Shown: positions 30,789-40,537, counted from the first letter of the stretch. The stretch: DNA of 42,759 nt from an uncultured Verrucomicrobiota bacterium (GCA_937894935.1 CALAYC010000034.1:1-42759); one strand, 5' to 3'. Translations and numbers: made by a program. Notes: generated by a model not told the origin, from the sequence alone.

Positions 30789-33707
30789 TCACCATTCCAA
30801 TACCAACGTCGGACAGATCGGATAGCGTCCGCATTCAGCGCCGTAAACCGTCAGACCGCCGTGCGGCATGGCGTCCACCGGAACGGTGCAACGCAATCGC
30901 AACGTGTCGTCGGTTGCCTGCTGCACGATGCGTTCGATGTCATGACCTTCGATGAGGCAATTGGTCAGATAGCCGTATGCGCCGCGCCCGCCGCGCAAAT
31001 AACTCAGCACGCCGCGCGCGTCATGCGGATGATTCGACAACGTCGCCTGATGCACCGTCATGTCATTGAGCTGCACGTCCACGGCGGTTTGATACAGGTC
31101 ATCGTCGGTTTGCGGATAATCACCGCGCCGCGCGGATAATTCGCACAAAATCTGAATACGTCGCAGTTCACGCAAGGGACGGTCAGTTACGCGAAAACTC
31201 CATTCAAAGAAGCCGTGCCCGTGACCAAAACATTCATCGCAAAAATCGGCGCGTTGCCGCGACCGCATTTTCCCGCTCCACTCGGCTGCCGTCCATTCGT
31301 GCGGTCGCCGCCGCAGAATCACTCCATTCGGTCGCGCCTCGTGTGCGGCGGGATAATCCGTTGCGACGAAGAGATGCACAAAGTTTCGTGCGACAACCTG
31401 GCCATTTCGCTTAACCGCTTCTACCGTGACGGTGCAAAGCGACGAAAATTCCGGCAGTCGCACTTCAAGTGTTTGCGCAAGCGCCACGCGTCGATACGGA
31501 AATTCCATCGGCAGGACGCCGAATTGTACATTCGGATGCAGCTCCCCCAACGTGTCCATCGCGCCCAAGCGCCAGACCAGCGACACGTCTTTGTGTTCTT
31601 GCACCGAGTAATGAGACGAATAAATCGGCAGCGATACCGTTTCGCCCGGTTTGAATCGCGCCACCGGCGACGCATCAATGATCAGTTGATTCGCAGAATT
31701 GATGATGGCGGGGTCGTAACCGAAATGTTTGCGCGTGCGATCGTAGTTGAGGAAGCCATTGTATTCCCATTCCACGTCGTGCAACTCGGTATAGATGTAG
31801 GCGGAAATCTGTTCATGCTTTCGGAGTTCGCTCGTCAAGAATTTGAAACTCCAACTGACGTCGCAATCGCCATCCAACGCGCCAACACCGCCATACTCAC
31901 TGTTAATCAGCGGCTGACCGCGATGTTCGTAGCCCGGAATGTAGTTGAATGTCGAACCCGGATACGTGGACTTCACAATCTTCTCAATGTGCTCCTTCGC
32001 CTTGTAATAATCGTTGATGTAAAAGTGCCACGAGTTGATGTCGGTATCGCCATGCGCGAAGTAATCGAGATGTTCCCAATGGCACACGCTCATGTCCTCC
32101 ACGAGTCGAGAGGGATCGAGCTTCTTCGCGAGTTCCCACATTTTCTGCACCCACGCGTGCGCGGGAAGATTCGCGAGTTTACTACGTGCCGGCGCGGTTT
32201 CCACCGCTCGCAACGCTTCCGCGCCCATCGCATCGGCGGCTTCCGCCATTGAACTTACGCCCGCAGGAACTGCTGCCGCGACAAATTCGTTTTCGTTGAA
32301 GTCCGACGCGGTTTTGGGTTGGCTCGGATGAATCAACTTGATGAATTCTTCCTGCCCGCCGAAGCCCCATGTTTCGTTGAACGTGCACCACGCAATGATG
32401 GATGGATGATTGAAATCGCGCTTGATGGTTTCGCGCATCATCCGTTCGAAGCGCTCCTGACCCAGCGGTGTATTTCCGCCTTCGCCAAAATTCGGAAAGT
32501 CCGCCATCAACAATATTCCCATCGTATCCGCGTAATAAAGCACCAGCGGATCGTCCACCTTGATGTGAATGCGCAGGAAGTTGAATCCAAACTTTTTCGC
32601 GTCAGCAATATCATCAATGTATCGCTGCGCTTCGCCTGGCGTATAAACACCTTCCGGAAAAAACGATTGATACAACGCGCCGCGCAGATACCGCGCTGCA
32701 CCATTCAAACGCAGTTGCACCGGACCGTCCGCCCCGTTCATCGAAGCGAAATCGATTTTGCGCATTCCGAAGTACGTATGCACGGTGTCCACCACTTCGC
32801 TTCCGCGTCGTAACGTCATTTTCACCCGATACAAATTCGGACTGTTCGGATCCCACAAGAGCGGCGCTTTGATCGGCAATACGTGCTGCGCCATATCGTC
32901 GGTAATGGAGAATTCCGCCGGCGGCAAAATTTTTCCATCAGGCGCCGTCACTTCCAGATGCATGCGATGATTGGTCGCTTCGGCACAACACACGACGAAA
33001 TGCGCCGTGCCTTCGTCAATGTCCGGCGTGATACGAAAGCTATCAATGTGCGCAACGGAACGCGGCTCAACGAAAACCGTTTGCCAGATCCCGCTCACCG
33101 TCGTGTACCAGCGCCATTGTTTTCCGACCGGTTGCTCGCGGTTGTCCATTGGATCTTCCACGCGCATAACCAACACGCCAGAGAGCGTTCCGTCTTCGGC
33201 CTGAGTGAGCGCCTCCGTGAGATCAAATTCAAACGGCGCATAACCGCCTTCATGCGCGCCGAGATGTTGACCGTTGCACCAGCAATCCGTGAAAAAATCC
33301 GCCGCGCCCACCGTGAGAATGATGCGCTTTTCTTTCCACACGGCGGTGTTGGGAATTTCAATTCGGCGCCGATACCAACCCACTTCGTAACGCGCGGCGC
33401 CACGATGATTCATGCGATTGACCTCAAGCGGATTTCGGAACACGCGCGTGGCGTAATAATTTTCGTTTCCCGCCGCATCCCCTTCTCGCCACGCGGCGAG
33501 TGATTCCCAACAGAACGGAACAATGATTTGCTCGCGCCATGGAACGTTGTCCGGTTTGAACCACTCCGCTTCGACGCCGCAACGATCGCCATCGAAACGA
33601 AATTCCCACGGCCCGTTCAGGTTGAGCCAATCAACACCTTCCAATGTTCCACGCTGTCGTTCGGGACGTGGATATTCCGGGCGCGGATAAAGATAATTAT
33701 GAGGCAT
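30789..33707 (-). CDS. Glycoside hydrolase family 2 enzyme
   Basis: The 972-residue protein has an N-terminal sugar-binding jelly roll (LNLNGPWEFRFDGDRCG; WYRRRIEIP), an Ig-like middle domain, and a TIM barrel. The barrel has the acid/base Glu in IIAWCTFNETWGFGG and the nucleophile candidate Glu in PLINSEYGGVGALDG. These are the paired Glu residues of GH2 beta-galactosidases, glucuronidases and mannosidases. The C-terminal 150 residues are an extra beta domain. No signal peptide is present, so it probably acts in the cytoplasm on imported oligosaccharides, or is exported in another way. The substrate is not assignable. It is divergent from the GH43 gene across a 229-base gap that must hold both promoters. 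Confidence 0.93.
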   Translation of the reverse strand: MPHNYLYPRPEYPRPERQRGTLEGVDWLNLNGPWEFRFDGDRCGVEAEWFKPDNVPWREQIIVPFCWESLAAWREGDAAGNENYYATRVFRNPLEVNRMNHRGAARYEVGWYRRRIEIPNTAVWKEKRIILTVGAADFFTDCWCNGQHLGAHEGGYAPFEFDLTEALTQAEDGTLSGVLVMRVEDPMDNREQPVGKQWRWYTTVSGIWQTVFVEPRSVAHIDSFRITPDIDEGTAHFVVCCAEATNHRMHLEVTAPDGKILPPAEFSITDDMAQHVLPIKAPLLWDPNSPNLYRVKMTLRRGSEVVDTVHTYFGMRKIDFASMNGADGPVQLRLNGAARYLRGALYQSFFPEGVYTPGEAQRYIDDIADAKKFGFNFLRIHIKVDDPLVLYYADTMGILLMADFPNFGEGGNTPLGQERFERMMRETIKRDFNHPSIIAWCTFNETWGFGGQEEFIKLIHPSQPKTASDFNENEFVAAAVPAGVSSMAEAADAMGAEALRAVETAPARSKLANLPAHAWVQKMWELAKKLDPSRLVEDMSVCHWEHLDYFAHGDTDINSWHFYINDYYKAKEHIEKIVKSTYPGSTFNYIPGYEHRGQPLINSEYGGVGALDGDCDVSWSFKFLTSELRKHEQISAYIYTELHDVEWEYNGFLNYDRTRKHFGYDPAIINSANQLIIDASPVARFKPGETVSLPIYSSHYSVQEHKDVSLVWRLGAMDTLGELHPNVQFGVLPMEFPYRRVALAQTLEVRLPEFSSLCTVTVEAVKRNGQVVARNFVHLFVATDYPAAHEARPNGVILRRRPHEWTAAEWSGKMRSRQRADFCDECFGHGHGFFEWSFRVTDRPLRELRRIQILCELSARRGDYPQTDDDLYQTAVDVQLNDMTVHQATLSNHPHDARGVLSYLRGGRGAYGYLTNCLIEGHDIERIVQQATDDTLRLRCTVPVDAMPHGGLTVYGAECGRYPICPTLVLEW

Positions 33708-33936
33708 AAGTCACTGCGGTTGAGGCTGCCTGACACCGAGGATTTCCCTCAATTCTTCCACTCGCAGGCCAAAGTCGCCGTGCTAGAGTCGTCTCAAAGT
33801 CACTTGGCGATCGACCAGGTGGAACGGGGAGGTGCGAGCGTTGTCGAGCGGTGTTTCGTTTGACCGCGCCTGAAAATCCTGACCACTCGAGCCGCGCCAA
33901 AAAATTGTCCCGAGACAGATTATTTGCGCCGCGAAA

Positions 33937-34974
33937 ATGTATTTTACGAATCCCATCCTTCCCACGCACTCGGCCGATCCGTGGATCGTCCAGCATGACG
34001 GCTTTTATTATTACTGCGAAGCGGGCGCGGAGAATCTCAGCATCCACATCCGCAAAGCGAAGGACATTTTCAGTCTGCGAGACGCCGAACCGGTCTGCGT
34101 CTGGCGCGCGCCGAAAACCGGCCCCTACAGTCACGCGGTCTGGGCGCCGGAATTGCATTGGATCGCCGGCAGTTGGTTCATCTACTTCGCGGCAGACGAC
34201 GGCGCGAACGCGAATCATCGCATGTGGGTGTTGCAAGGAGCGACGGCGGATGCACAGGGGCAATATTGCTTGCACGGCAGTCTCGAAACGGAAGGTTGGG
34301 CGATTGATGGAACGCTGCTGGAAGACGGCGATAAATTGTATTTCGTCTGGTCCGGTTGGCCCGGCAACTGCGACGGGCAACAGAATCTTTACATCGCGCC
34401 CATGAAAAATCCGTGGACGCTGGCCGCGGGACGAACGCTGTTGACGGTGCCGGATCAATCGTGGGAACGCGTCGAAATGCCGATCTGCGAAGGCCCGCAG
34501 ATTCTCCGCCGCAACGGCAATACGTTTATCGTCTATTCTGCCAGCGGCAGTTGGTGCGAAGATTATTGCCTCGGCATGTTGGTCAATACCGACGGCGACT
34601 TTCTCAATCCCGCCGCGTGGCAAAAAGTCGGGCCGGTCTTTCAGAAAACCGAATCGCTGTGGGGACTCGGCCATTGCTCGTTTGTGAAGTCGCCGTGTGG
34701 CGGACAGGACTGGATTCTCTATCATTCCAAGTCCGAAAAGAAACACGGCTGGATTGATCGCGACGTCCATGCGCAACCGTTCTCCTGGAGTGAACGCGGT
34801 TATCCGAGTTTCGGCACACCGGTCGGTCGCGGCGTTCAAATCCGGACGTGGCGCAATCTCCCGGAGCTGTCTTCCAACGGCAACATCTTGCCGGCAACGC
34901 CCGGCTTGTTGAATTCCGTGCGAACCGAAAAGCCTGCGCTTGTCGTGACCGCCACGACTCCCGCGCAGAATTAA
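33937..34974 (+). CDS. Glycoside hydrolase family 43-like enzyme
   Basis: The 345-residue protein forms a five-bladed propeller of the GH43 type. NPILPTHSADPWIVQHDGFY carries the base Asp near residue 14, GWAIDGTLLEDGDKLYFVWS the pKa-modulating Asp near 125, and PICEGPQILRRNGNTF the acid Glu near 186. SGSWCEDYCLG and HYPSK-like YHSKSEKKHGW are further blade motifs. GH43 enzymes release arabinose, xylose or galactose units. No signal peptide is seen, so it is predicted to be cytoplasmic. It converges with the GH1-like gene 61 bases downstream. Confidence 0.9.
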   Translation: MYFTNPILPTHSADPWIVQHDGFYYYCEAGAENLSIHIRKAKDIFSLRDAEPVCVWRAPKTGPYSHAVWAPELHWIAGSWFIYFAADDGANANHRMWVLQGATADAQGQYCLHGSLETEGWAIDGTLLEDGDKLYFVWSGWPGNCDGQQNLYIAPMKNPWTLAAGRTLLTVPDQSWERVEMPICEGPQILRRNGNTFIVYSASGSWCEDYCLGMLVNTDGDFLNPAAWQKVGPVFQKTESLWGLGHCSFVKSPCGGQDWILYHSKSEKKHGWIDRDVHAQPFSWSERGYPSFGTPVGRGVQIRTWRNLPELSSNGNILPATPGLLNSVRTEKPALVVTATTPAQN

Positions 34975-35035
34975 TCGCTCGGCAGCGCGAGGCGGAGCGA
35001 TGCTTCGCCTCGCGAACTTCGGCAGCAATCGAGTT

Positions 35036-36337
35036 TCAAGTGGATTGCAACTCATCGCGTTGCCTCGCTTTCGGACGTTTGTTGCGACCGTCATTACCGC
35101 TTCCGGAATTCGGAAACGCAAACCGCGCCGCGTCGGTGGAAAGTCCTGATGGCGCAGCACCCGAGTTGGATTCAAACCGCTCGCGCTGGCGCTGCAATTC
35201 GTCGGCGAACGGTTGATAAATCTCCCGTTCGCCGCGTTCGTTCGGATAATCCCAAAGTCCGTTGTGGCAATGCCGGTCATTTTCCCAGCCCGGATGATTC
35301 ACAATCGGATAAAGACAGATGCCGTTGATATCCACGCCGCGTTGACGCGCGAGATGCACTTCATCGCAGATGTATCGCAGCCATTCGGATCGCCGCCCAT
35401 CTTCCGAACCAGTCTCTGCAATCAACATCGGTCGCTGATACCGCTGATAAACTTCGCCAACTAAATTAGAAAACGGGCAATACAGCGGATGTTCGCGCGT
35501 GATTAAACCGAAGCCCTTTATCCATTGATTGTCCGGATAATAATTCACGCCGATGATATCGAGATACTTGTCCGCTCCGCCTACCTGCGGCCAGATGCGA
35601 CCGCACAACATGTCGAACGCCTGAAACTGCGCTTCGCGATGCGCTTCCGCCGCGCCGCGGTCCTGTGGCCGGTTGGGATGTGGAATCACGTGAATAAGTG
35701 GATCGATGATGGTAAATCGCGCTTCAGACGACACCGCCCATATCGCCTCCATCGCTTCGATAGCGCAACGCACCAGTTGCACGCGCAATTCAAATGCGCG
35801 CCCTTTGCAAAACGGATTGAGATATCCATTATCGCCACCCGCCCACGAGAAGAATGAAATTTCATTCACCGGCGTAATCAGCGGAGGCTCGTCGGTTTCA
35901 TTTTTCAACCATCGCGCAAACGCATCCGCAAAGCGCACGAACCGACGAACGAATTCCGGTTTGAATATATCGATGTCATCCGGCCAACCGTAGTGACATA
36001 AATCCCAGATCACTTGCACGCCAACTGAGCGAGCGGCTTTCACAATCGGTAATGCAGTGGAAAAATCGTATTGCCCCGGACTGCGCTCAATCAGATGCCA
36101 GCGCAATCCTTCGCGCGCGACGCGTATCCCCTGCTCCACCAAGCGCCGATAATCCTCCGCACAAAATCGATCGTGCTGCGTCGCGTGAATCAGATCGAGT
36201 CGTCGTCCGCTCGGCAACCGATGGGTCGAGCACTCGAAGCCGCCCATGAAAAACGAACGAAAAAGATGCTGCACGCTTCCTTGCTCTGAATGATCGTGAA
36301 CGCCTGTCGAAGCGCGATTGGAAGACGATGCAATCAT
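35036..36337 (-). CDS. GH1-like glycoside hydrolase (TIM barrel)
   Basis: The 433-residue protein reads FMGGFECSTHRLPSGRRLD near the start and then YRRLVEQGIRVAREGLRWHL. The acid/base candidate Glu lies in PPLITPVNEISFFSWAGG and the nucleophile candidate Glu in RPMLIAETGSEDGRRSEWL. This matches clan GH-A retaining enzymes, closest in layout to GH1 beta-glycosidases. The long gap between the two Glu residues and the loose motifs make the subfamily uncertain. The C-terminal 60 residues are charged and probably disordered. Its start overlaps the stop of glf by four bases, so it is the third gene of the GT-glf-GH operon. Confidence 0.8.
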   Translation of the reverse strand: MIASSSNRASTGVHDHSEQGSVQHLFRSFFMGGFECSTHRLPSGRRLDLIHATQHDRFCAEDYRRLVEQGIRVAREGLRWHLIERSPGQYDFSTALPIVKAARSVGVQVIWDLCHYGWPDDIDIFKPEFVRRFVRFADAFARWLKNETDEPPLITPVNEISFFSWAGGDNGYLNPFCKGRAFELRVQLVRCAIEAMEAIWAVSSEARFTIIDPLIHVIPHPNRPQDRGAAEAHREAQFQAFDMLCGRIWPQVGGADKYLDIIGVNYYPDNQWIKGFGLITREHPLYCPFSNLVGEVYQRYQRPMLIAETGSEDGRRSEWLRYICDEVHLARQRGVDINGICLYPIVNHPGWENDRHCHNGLWDYPNERGEREIYQPFADELQRQRERFESNSGAAPSGLSTDAARFAFPNSGSGNDGRNKRPKARQRDELQST

Positions 36338-37620
36338 GGTTCAACTTCCCGCGTCACGTGACTGATGGGGCTCGTCACCGTCGAATGATTTCCGTTGGTG
36401 GAATTGCCGTTCTGATGATTGGCGAGCTGACTCACTGAACGCACGTCCGTCACATTGGCCGCCGCAACCGAAGTAAACAGAACGCTGCGTCGTTCGTAAC
36501 CGTGTTCGAGCCGCATCGCGTCAGCCCGTTCACATCCGGCGATGCGCGCAAATACCGTCAACGCCTGCGCCACCACCTGGTCCATGTTGTAATATTTGTA
36601 AGTGGCGAGCCGACCGACGAAATGTACGCCCTTCGTTTTCTTCGCCAACGCCTGATAACGTTCGTAAATCGCCAGATTCTCCGGGCGCGGCATCGGATAG
36701 TAAGGATCGCCTTCCGCCTGCGAATACTCGTAAACAATACTGGTTTTCGGATGTTTCTGTCCGGTGAGATGCTTGAATTCCGTAACGCGGGTGAATGGAT
36801 AATCGTTCGGATAATTCACCACGGCGACCGGTTGATATTGCTCCATATCGAGCGTTTCGTGTTTGAACTCCAGCGAGCGATACGGCAGCGGCCCGTAGCG
36901 ATAATCGAAAAACGCATCAATCGGCCCGGTGTAAATCATGTTGCCGAACGGAATGTCCTCCATGAGTTCCGTGTAATCCGTGTTCAATAAAATCTTGATG
37001 TTCGGGTGTTCGAGCAAACGCTCAAACATTCGCGTGAAACCATGCTTCGGCATGGCCTGGTACGTGTCGGTGAAGTAGCGGCTGTCGCGATTGGTGCGCG
37101 TCGGCACGCGCGCGGTGACTTGGGCGTCTAACTCCGACGGATCGAGCCCCCATTGTTTGCGTGTGTAACCGCGAAAGAATTTTTCGTAAAGCTCGCGCCC
37201 GACTTTGCTGACCACGACATCCTCCGAAGTGCGAATGTGTTCGATGCGCTCCGCTCGCGCTGCGAGAAAATCACGCATCTGCGCCGAGTTCAGATTCGTG
37301 CCGTAAAGCCGGTTGATGGTGTCCAGGTTGATCGGGATGGGAACGAGTTGACCATCCACGAACGCCAACACGCGATGTTGATAATTCCACCATTCGGTGA
37401 AACGCGATAAATATTCGAACACGTCCGCACTCGCGGTGTGAAAAATATGCGGACCGTACTTGTGCACGAGAATGCCGGCGTGGTCGTAATGGTCATACGC
37501 GTTTCCGCCGATATGCGCGCGCCTGTCCACGACGAGAACTTTTTGTCCCAAACCCCGCGCGAGTCGCTCGGCTAACACACTCCCGGCGAAGCCGGCTCCC
37601 ACAATCAGATAATCAAACAT
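36334..37620 (-). CDS. glf: UDP-galactopyranose mutase
   Basis: The 428-residue flavoprotein starts MFDYLIVGAGFAGSVLAERL (FAD-binding GxGxxG), followed by GGNAYDHYDHAGILVHKYGP. YEKFFRGYTRKQWGLDPSEL is the Glf substrate region, and RLATYKYYNMDQVVAQAL the closing FAD contact. It converts UDP-galactopyranose to UDP-galactofuranose for cell-surface glycans. The last 55 residues form an unusual Asn/Ser/Thr-rich tail not needed by the fold. It lies 22 bases after the glycosyltransferase gene and overlaps the GH1-like gene, so the three are probably one operon making or trimming galactofuranose glycans. Confidence 0.95.
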   Translation of the reverse strand: MFDYLIVGAGFAGSVLAERLARGLGQKVLVVDRRAHIGGNAYDHYDHAGILVHKYGPHIFHTASADVFEYLSRFTEWWNYQHRVLAFVDGQLVPIPINLDTINRLYGTNLNSAQMRDFLAARAERIEHIRTSEDVVVSKVGRELYEKFFRGYTRKQWGLDPSELDAQVTARVPTRTNRDSRYFTDTYQAMPKHGFTRMFERLLEHPNIKILLNTDYTELMEDIPFGNMIYTGPIDAFFDYRYGPLPYRSLEFKHETLDMEQYQPVAVVNYPNDYPFTRVTEFKHLTGQKHPKTSIVYEYSQAEGDPYYPMPRPENLAIYERYQALAKKTKGVHFVGRLATYKYYNMDQVVAQALTVFARIAGCERADAMRLEHGYERRSVLFTSVAAANVTDVRSVSQLANHQNGNSTNGNHSTVTSPISHVTREVEP

Positions 37621-37642
37621 ACTTCGTTTTCCTGCGCGGCCC

Positions 37643-38881
37643 TCATGCCTGAATCGGCAACGAGATCTCTCCGCCTCGATGAGTTAAATCCAGGTAAGCA
37701 GCGTGCCGGAATTTGTGCCCCGCCTTTGCTGCCAATGCTGTTTCAATGTGTTGCTCCATTTTCGCGACGATACTTTCCCAGGTATTCTCGGCCGCGAGTT
37801 CCAATCCGGCTGTAATCCGGGCGGAATCCGGCGCTTGAACCGCGCGCTGACACAGGCGGATGAATTGATCCGCCGTCTGCGCAATCTCCACCGGCGGAAA
37901 ATTCGCCACCACATCCGCTACGGCGGTAGAAATGACCGGGCGACCCGAAGCCAGGTATTCCAACGCTTTCGTGGGATTGATGTATTCCGTCGCCTCGTTG
38001 AGCGCGAACGGCATGAGACAGGCGTCGAAGCCTTTCAAGTAATTCGGCAGTTCCTGATACTTTCGCCCGCCCAGCCAATGAAGATTCTTTCGTTGCGGCA
38101 ACGCGTCTGGATCTACTTTCGCCACCGGCCCGACCATCACGATGTTCCAATCCGCATTCGCATCCGCTAACGCCGCCAACAGGTCATAATCCAATCGCTC
38201 ATCGATAACGCCGATGTAACCCAATCGTGGCGCCGGAATGCGCCGCAAATCCTCTGCGAGCAGCGTTGATTCCTGTCGCGCTTTATCGAAATGTTCCACT
38301 TCCACCCCACAACCGAAGAAGTAACAACGCGAATTCTTCTTCCGCTTCGCTTCGTAAAGTTTTCGCCCCCCGGTAAAAACCACATCGGCGGTGGCTAGCA
38401 GCGTCGCTTCCCGTTCAGAAATTTCGGTTGGCGCGAATTTGAATTGTGATAACTCGTCCATGCAGTCGTAAACCGTTACCGCTTCGTCGAGATAACCGGC
38501 GAACGCCGTCACCGCCATCGGATCGTAAAACCATTGCACCGGCGCATCGAATTGCCCGAGCAACGGACCGCTGATTAAGTCCTGCACGAGGCGACGACGT
38601 TCCTCATCCACGTAAGCGCCGTCATGCCAACACGACGTGGGAAACTGCACCTGTGCCACCGTAAGATTGTCGATAATCGGATGATGTCGCCGAATCCGCG
38701 GCGCATCGATATCAGGTCGCGGCGGAAGTGTTTCAATGAAAAGGACGCGATGCGTTTTGGCGAAACGGGAGAAGAGTTGCTGCGGTCGCTGCCAGACCCA
38801 TTCCCATTGCAAGTGACAGTGAACCACAATCGGAAAAGGCCGGACGTTGGCTGCGATTCCGTTTCGACTCATTTGACCCAT
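37643..38881 (-). CDS. Glycosyltransferase (GT1/GT4-like)
   Basis: The 412-residue protein has a GT-B fold. The N-terminal domain begins around PIVVHCHLQWEWVWQRPQQL, whose Q-R-P-Q-Q motif is shared with a GT group that handles UDP-galactofuranose or other hexoses. The C-terminal domain contains RLGYIGVIDERLDYDLLAAL and EATEYINPTKALEYLASGRP, the E-x7-E-like donor-binding motif. It is a cytoplasmic or membrane-associated transferase adding a sugar to a lipid- or protein-linked acceptor. Pairing with glf suggests a galactofuranosyl transferase, by context only. A second ATG three codons in (MSRNG) could be the true start. Confidence 0.88.
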   Translation of the reverse strand: MGQMSRNGIAANVRPFPIVVHCHLQWEWVWQRPQQLFSRFAKTHRVLFIETLPPRPDIDAPRIRRHHPIIDNLTVAQVQFPTSCWHDGAYVDEERRRLVQDLISGPLLGQFDAPVQWFYDPMAVTAFAGYLDEAVTVYDCMDELSQFKFAPTEISEREATLLATADVVFTGGRKLYEAKRKKNSRCYFFGCGVEVEHFDKARQESTLLAEDLRRIPAPRLGYIGVIDERLDYDLLAALADANADWNIVMVGPVAKVDPDALPQRKNLHWLGGRKYQELPNYLKGFDACLMPFALNEATEYINPTKALEYLASGRPVISTAVADVVANFPPVEIAQTADQFIRLCQRAVQAPDSARITAGLELAAENTWESIVAKMEQHIETALAAKAGHKFRHAAYLDLTHRGGEISLPIQA

Positions 38882-39195
38882 GCGGTCAACTTAGCCGCAT
38901 CCATGCCAGCGCCAGGAACGAAACAGCGACGTGTCACGCTCATCGCCTTAAACCACCGTTAACACGACTTCCTCATCGCAACGCAGCGTGTTTCATCACG
39001 ACGAGAACGGCAATTATTGAGTCTGCATTGTGCAACCGACCTACGGTTCGCGAATGCAGCTTGCAGCGAAATTCTTTCTGGCGCGCCAACGTGCGTCGTC
39101 GAACTAAATCCTTGGAAAATATCCCTCTTAATCACAAATGCCACGAGAACTGCGCAGCGAGTTTCTGGTGGCACAATCGCTGCGGAAGAATTCGC
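38882..39195. other. Intergenic region between the divergent GT operon and DUF4142 gene
   Basis: This 314-base gap contains no coding frame I trust. The frames crossing it on both strands are short and unlike known proteins. It must hold promoters for both flanking genes, but I see no -35/-10 pair good enough to name. Confidence 0.5.
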
Positions 39196-39966
39196 ATGAG
39201 ACAACCAATTTGTGCCATGAAAGCAAAAACCAATTTCTCCCTCGGCAAAACCTTCGTCGTCGCCGTCTGCATCAATGCCATTGCCATCACCGCGTTTGCC
39301 GTCGGCGAAACCAACCGCCCGCCGCTGTCGGATCGCCCGACCAAGCCGCAATATCATTCTCCAGACGTTGCGCGCGATGAAAATCTGACGCCGCAGGAGT
39401 TTGTGCATAAGGCTGCCATTAGCGGCCAAAAGGAGATTGAACTCAGCGAATTGGCCCTCGAGAAATCCAATCATCCGGAAGTGAAGCAATTCGCGCATCA
39501 GATGATCCTCGATCACGCTCAGGCCAATCGGCAGTTACAACAAATCGCACAAGCGAATGCGATTGAATTGCCACCGACCAATGCGTTCTCTCGCGCTATT
39601 CAAACGCCACAAAAACTGGAATCACCGCGCGCCCGCGAAGCGGCAGATGCTTCTGAGCGCAACTCTGATTCTATCAGAAACCCAAGTTTGCGGTCTGACA
39701 CCAAAGTGTTAATTCCGAATTCGGATCTGATGGCCGCGCAGAAATTAAAAAACCTTTCCGGCAGCGAGTTCGATCAGGTTTACGCCACCACGATGCAACA
39801 GGACCACGCGAAAGCGGTCGCCAAGTTCGAGAAAGCCGCCGCTTCGCTCGAGAACGACCCATTGAAACGATTTGCCGCCGACACGTTGCCGAAGCTACGC
39901 CATCACAAGCAAATGGCCGACCAGTTGGTTCAACAAGTCGGCACGAGCAGCATTCTCGGAGAATAA
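39196..39966 (+). CDS. Exported DUF4142 family protein
   Basis: The 256-residue protein has an N-terminal signal peptide (MRQPICAMKAKTNFSLGKTF then VVAVCINAIAITAFA). The mature protein has the DUF4142 pattern: FVHKAAISGQKEIELSELAL, VKQFAHQMILDHAQANRQLQ, then an Arg/Ser-rich insertion (about residues 135-170), FDQVYATTMQQDHAKAVAKF and a final helix with LPKLRHHKQMADQL. The paired helices with His, Glu and Asp residues resemble a ferritin-like four-helix bundle, seen in stress-related periplasmic proteins. GGAAGA six bases before the ATG at 39196 supports this start. A second ATG at 39217 also keeps the signal peptide. It is followed after 24 bases by a DUF892 gene. Confidence 0.88.
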   Translation: MRQPICAMKAKTNFSLGKTFVVAVCINAIAITAFAVGETNRPPLSDRPTKPQYHSPDVARDENLTPQEFVHKAAISGQKEIELSELALEKSNHPEVKQFAHQMILDHAQANRQLQQIAQANAIELPPTNAFSRAIQTPQKLESPRAREAADASERNSDSIRNPSLRSDTKVLIPNSDLMAAQKLKNLSGSEFDQVYATTMQQDHAKAVAKFEKAAASLENDPLKRFAADTLPKLRHHKQMADQLVQQVGTSSILGE

Positions 39967-39990
39967 ATAAACGCGCCACCTGAAACCGTT

Positions 39991-40533
39991 ATGAAACAAC
40001 GTGTCTCCACCCGAAGCGTTTCGCGCTCGCGTGCTCCCACCCCGGATCCGCGCAATCATATCATCGACTGGTTACGCGATGCGTACGCGATGGAACGCGG
40101 TTTAGAAAAAGCCTTGAAGAAGCAGGCCGAGAACGAAGATCTATCAAGCGAAATTCGCCACCAGGCCGCAATGCATCTGCACGAGACCGAACGTCATGCC
40201 CAGGAAGTTGAAGCCGCGCTTAAGTCGTTGGATGCAAACGTTTCCTCGGCGAAAACTTCTTTAGGAATTTTTGCGCAAAAAACCAAAGGCCTCGCGACCA
40301 AACTGGCCAGCGACGAACGGATAAAAGATCTGTTGGACGCCTACGCCATGGAGCACATGGAGATTGCCTGTTATTCCGCTCTGGCCGCGGCGGCATATCG
40401 CGCCGGTTACACGGAAGTAGCCGAGGCGTGCGAGCGAATCATTCCAGATGAAGAACGCATGGCGCAAACGTTGCGCGAAGCGATTCCGGATGAAGTGACT
40501 GATTTCCTGTTCGAGGGCGACCTCGTAACTTGA
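39991..40533 (+). CDS. Ferritin-like DUF892 (YciF-type) protein
   Basis: The 180-residue cytoplasmic protein has a short basic leader, then the DUF892 four-helix bundle: IIDWLRDAYAMERGLEKALK, MHLHETERHAQEVEAALKSL, LLDAYAMEHMEIACYSALAA and CERIIPDEERMAQTLREAIP. Glu and His residues on neighbouring helices could form a di-iron site, as in YciF/YciE and related bundles induced by stress. It probably shares a transcript with the DUF4142 gene upstream, giving a periplasmic plus cytoplasmic pair of similar folds. Its biochemical role is not established for the family. Confidence 0.9.
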   Translation: MKQRVSTRSVSRSRAPTPDPRNHIIDWLRDAYAMERGLEKALKKQAENEDLSSEIRHQAAMHLHETERHAQEVEAALKSLDANVSSAKTSLGIFAQKTKGLATKLASDERIKDLLDAYAMEHMEIACYSALAAAAYRAGYTEVAEACERIIPDEERMAQTLREAIPDEVTDFLFEGDLVT

Positions 40534-40537
40534 GCAA

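Noticed and set aside
31215..32252. 345-residue plus-strand open frame
   Set aside because: Antisense of the GH2 gene; His/Arg-rich with no domain.
33697..35280. 527-residue minus-strand open frame
   Set aside because: Antisense of the GH43-like gene, which has all its catalytic motifs on the plus strand. The minus frame is Arg/Ala/Phe-rich with no motif.
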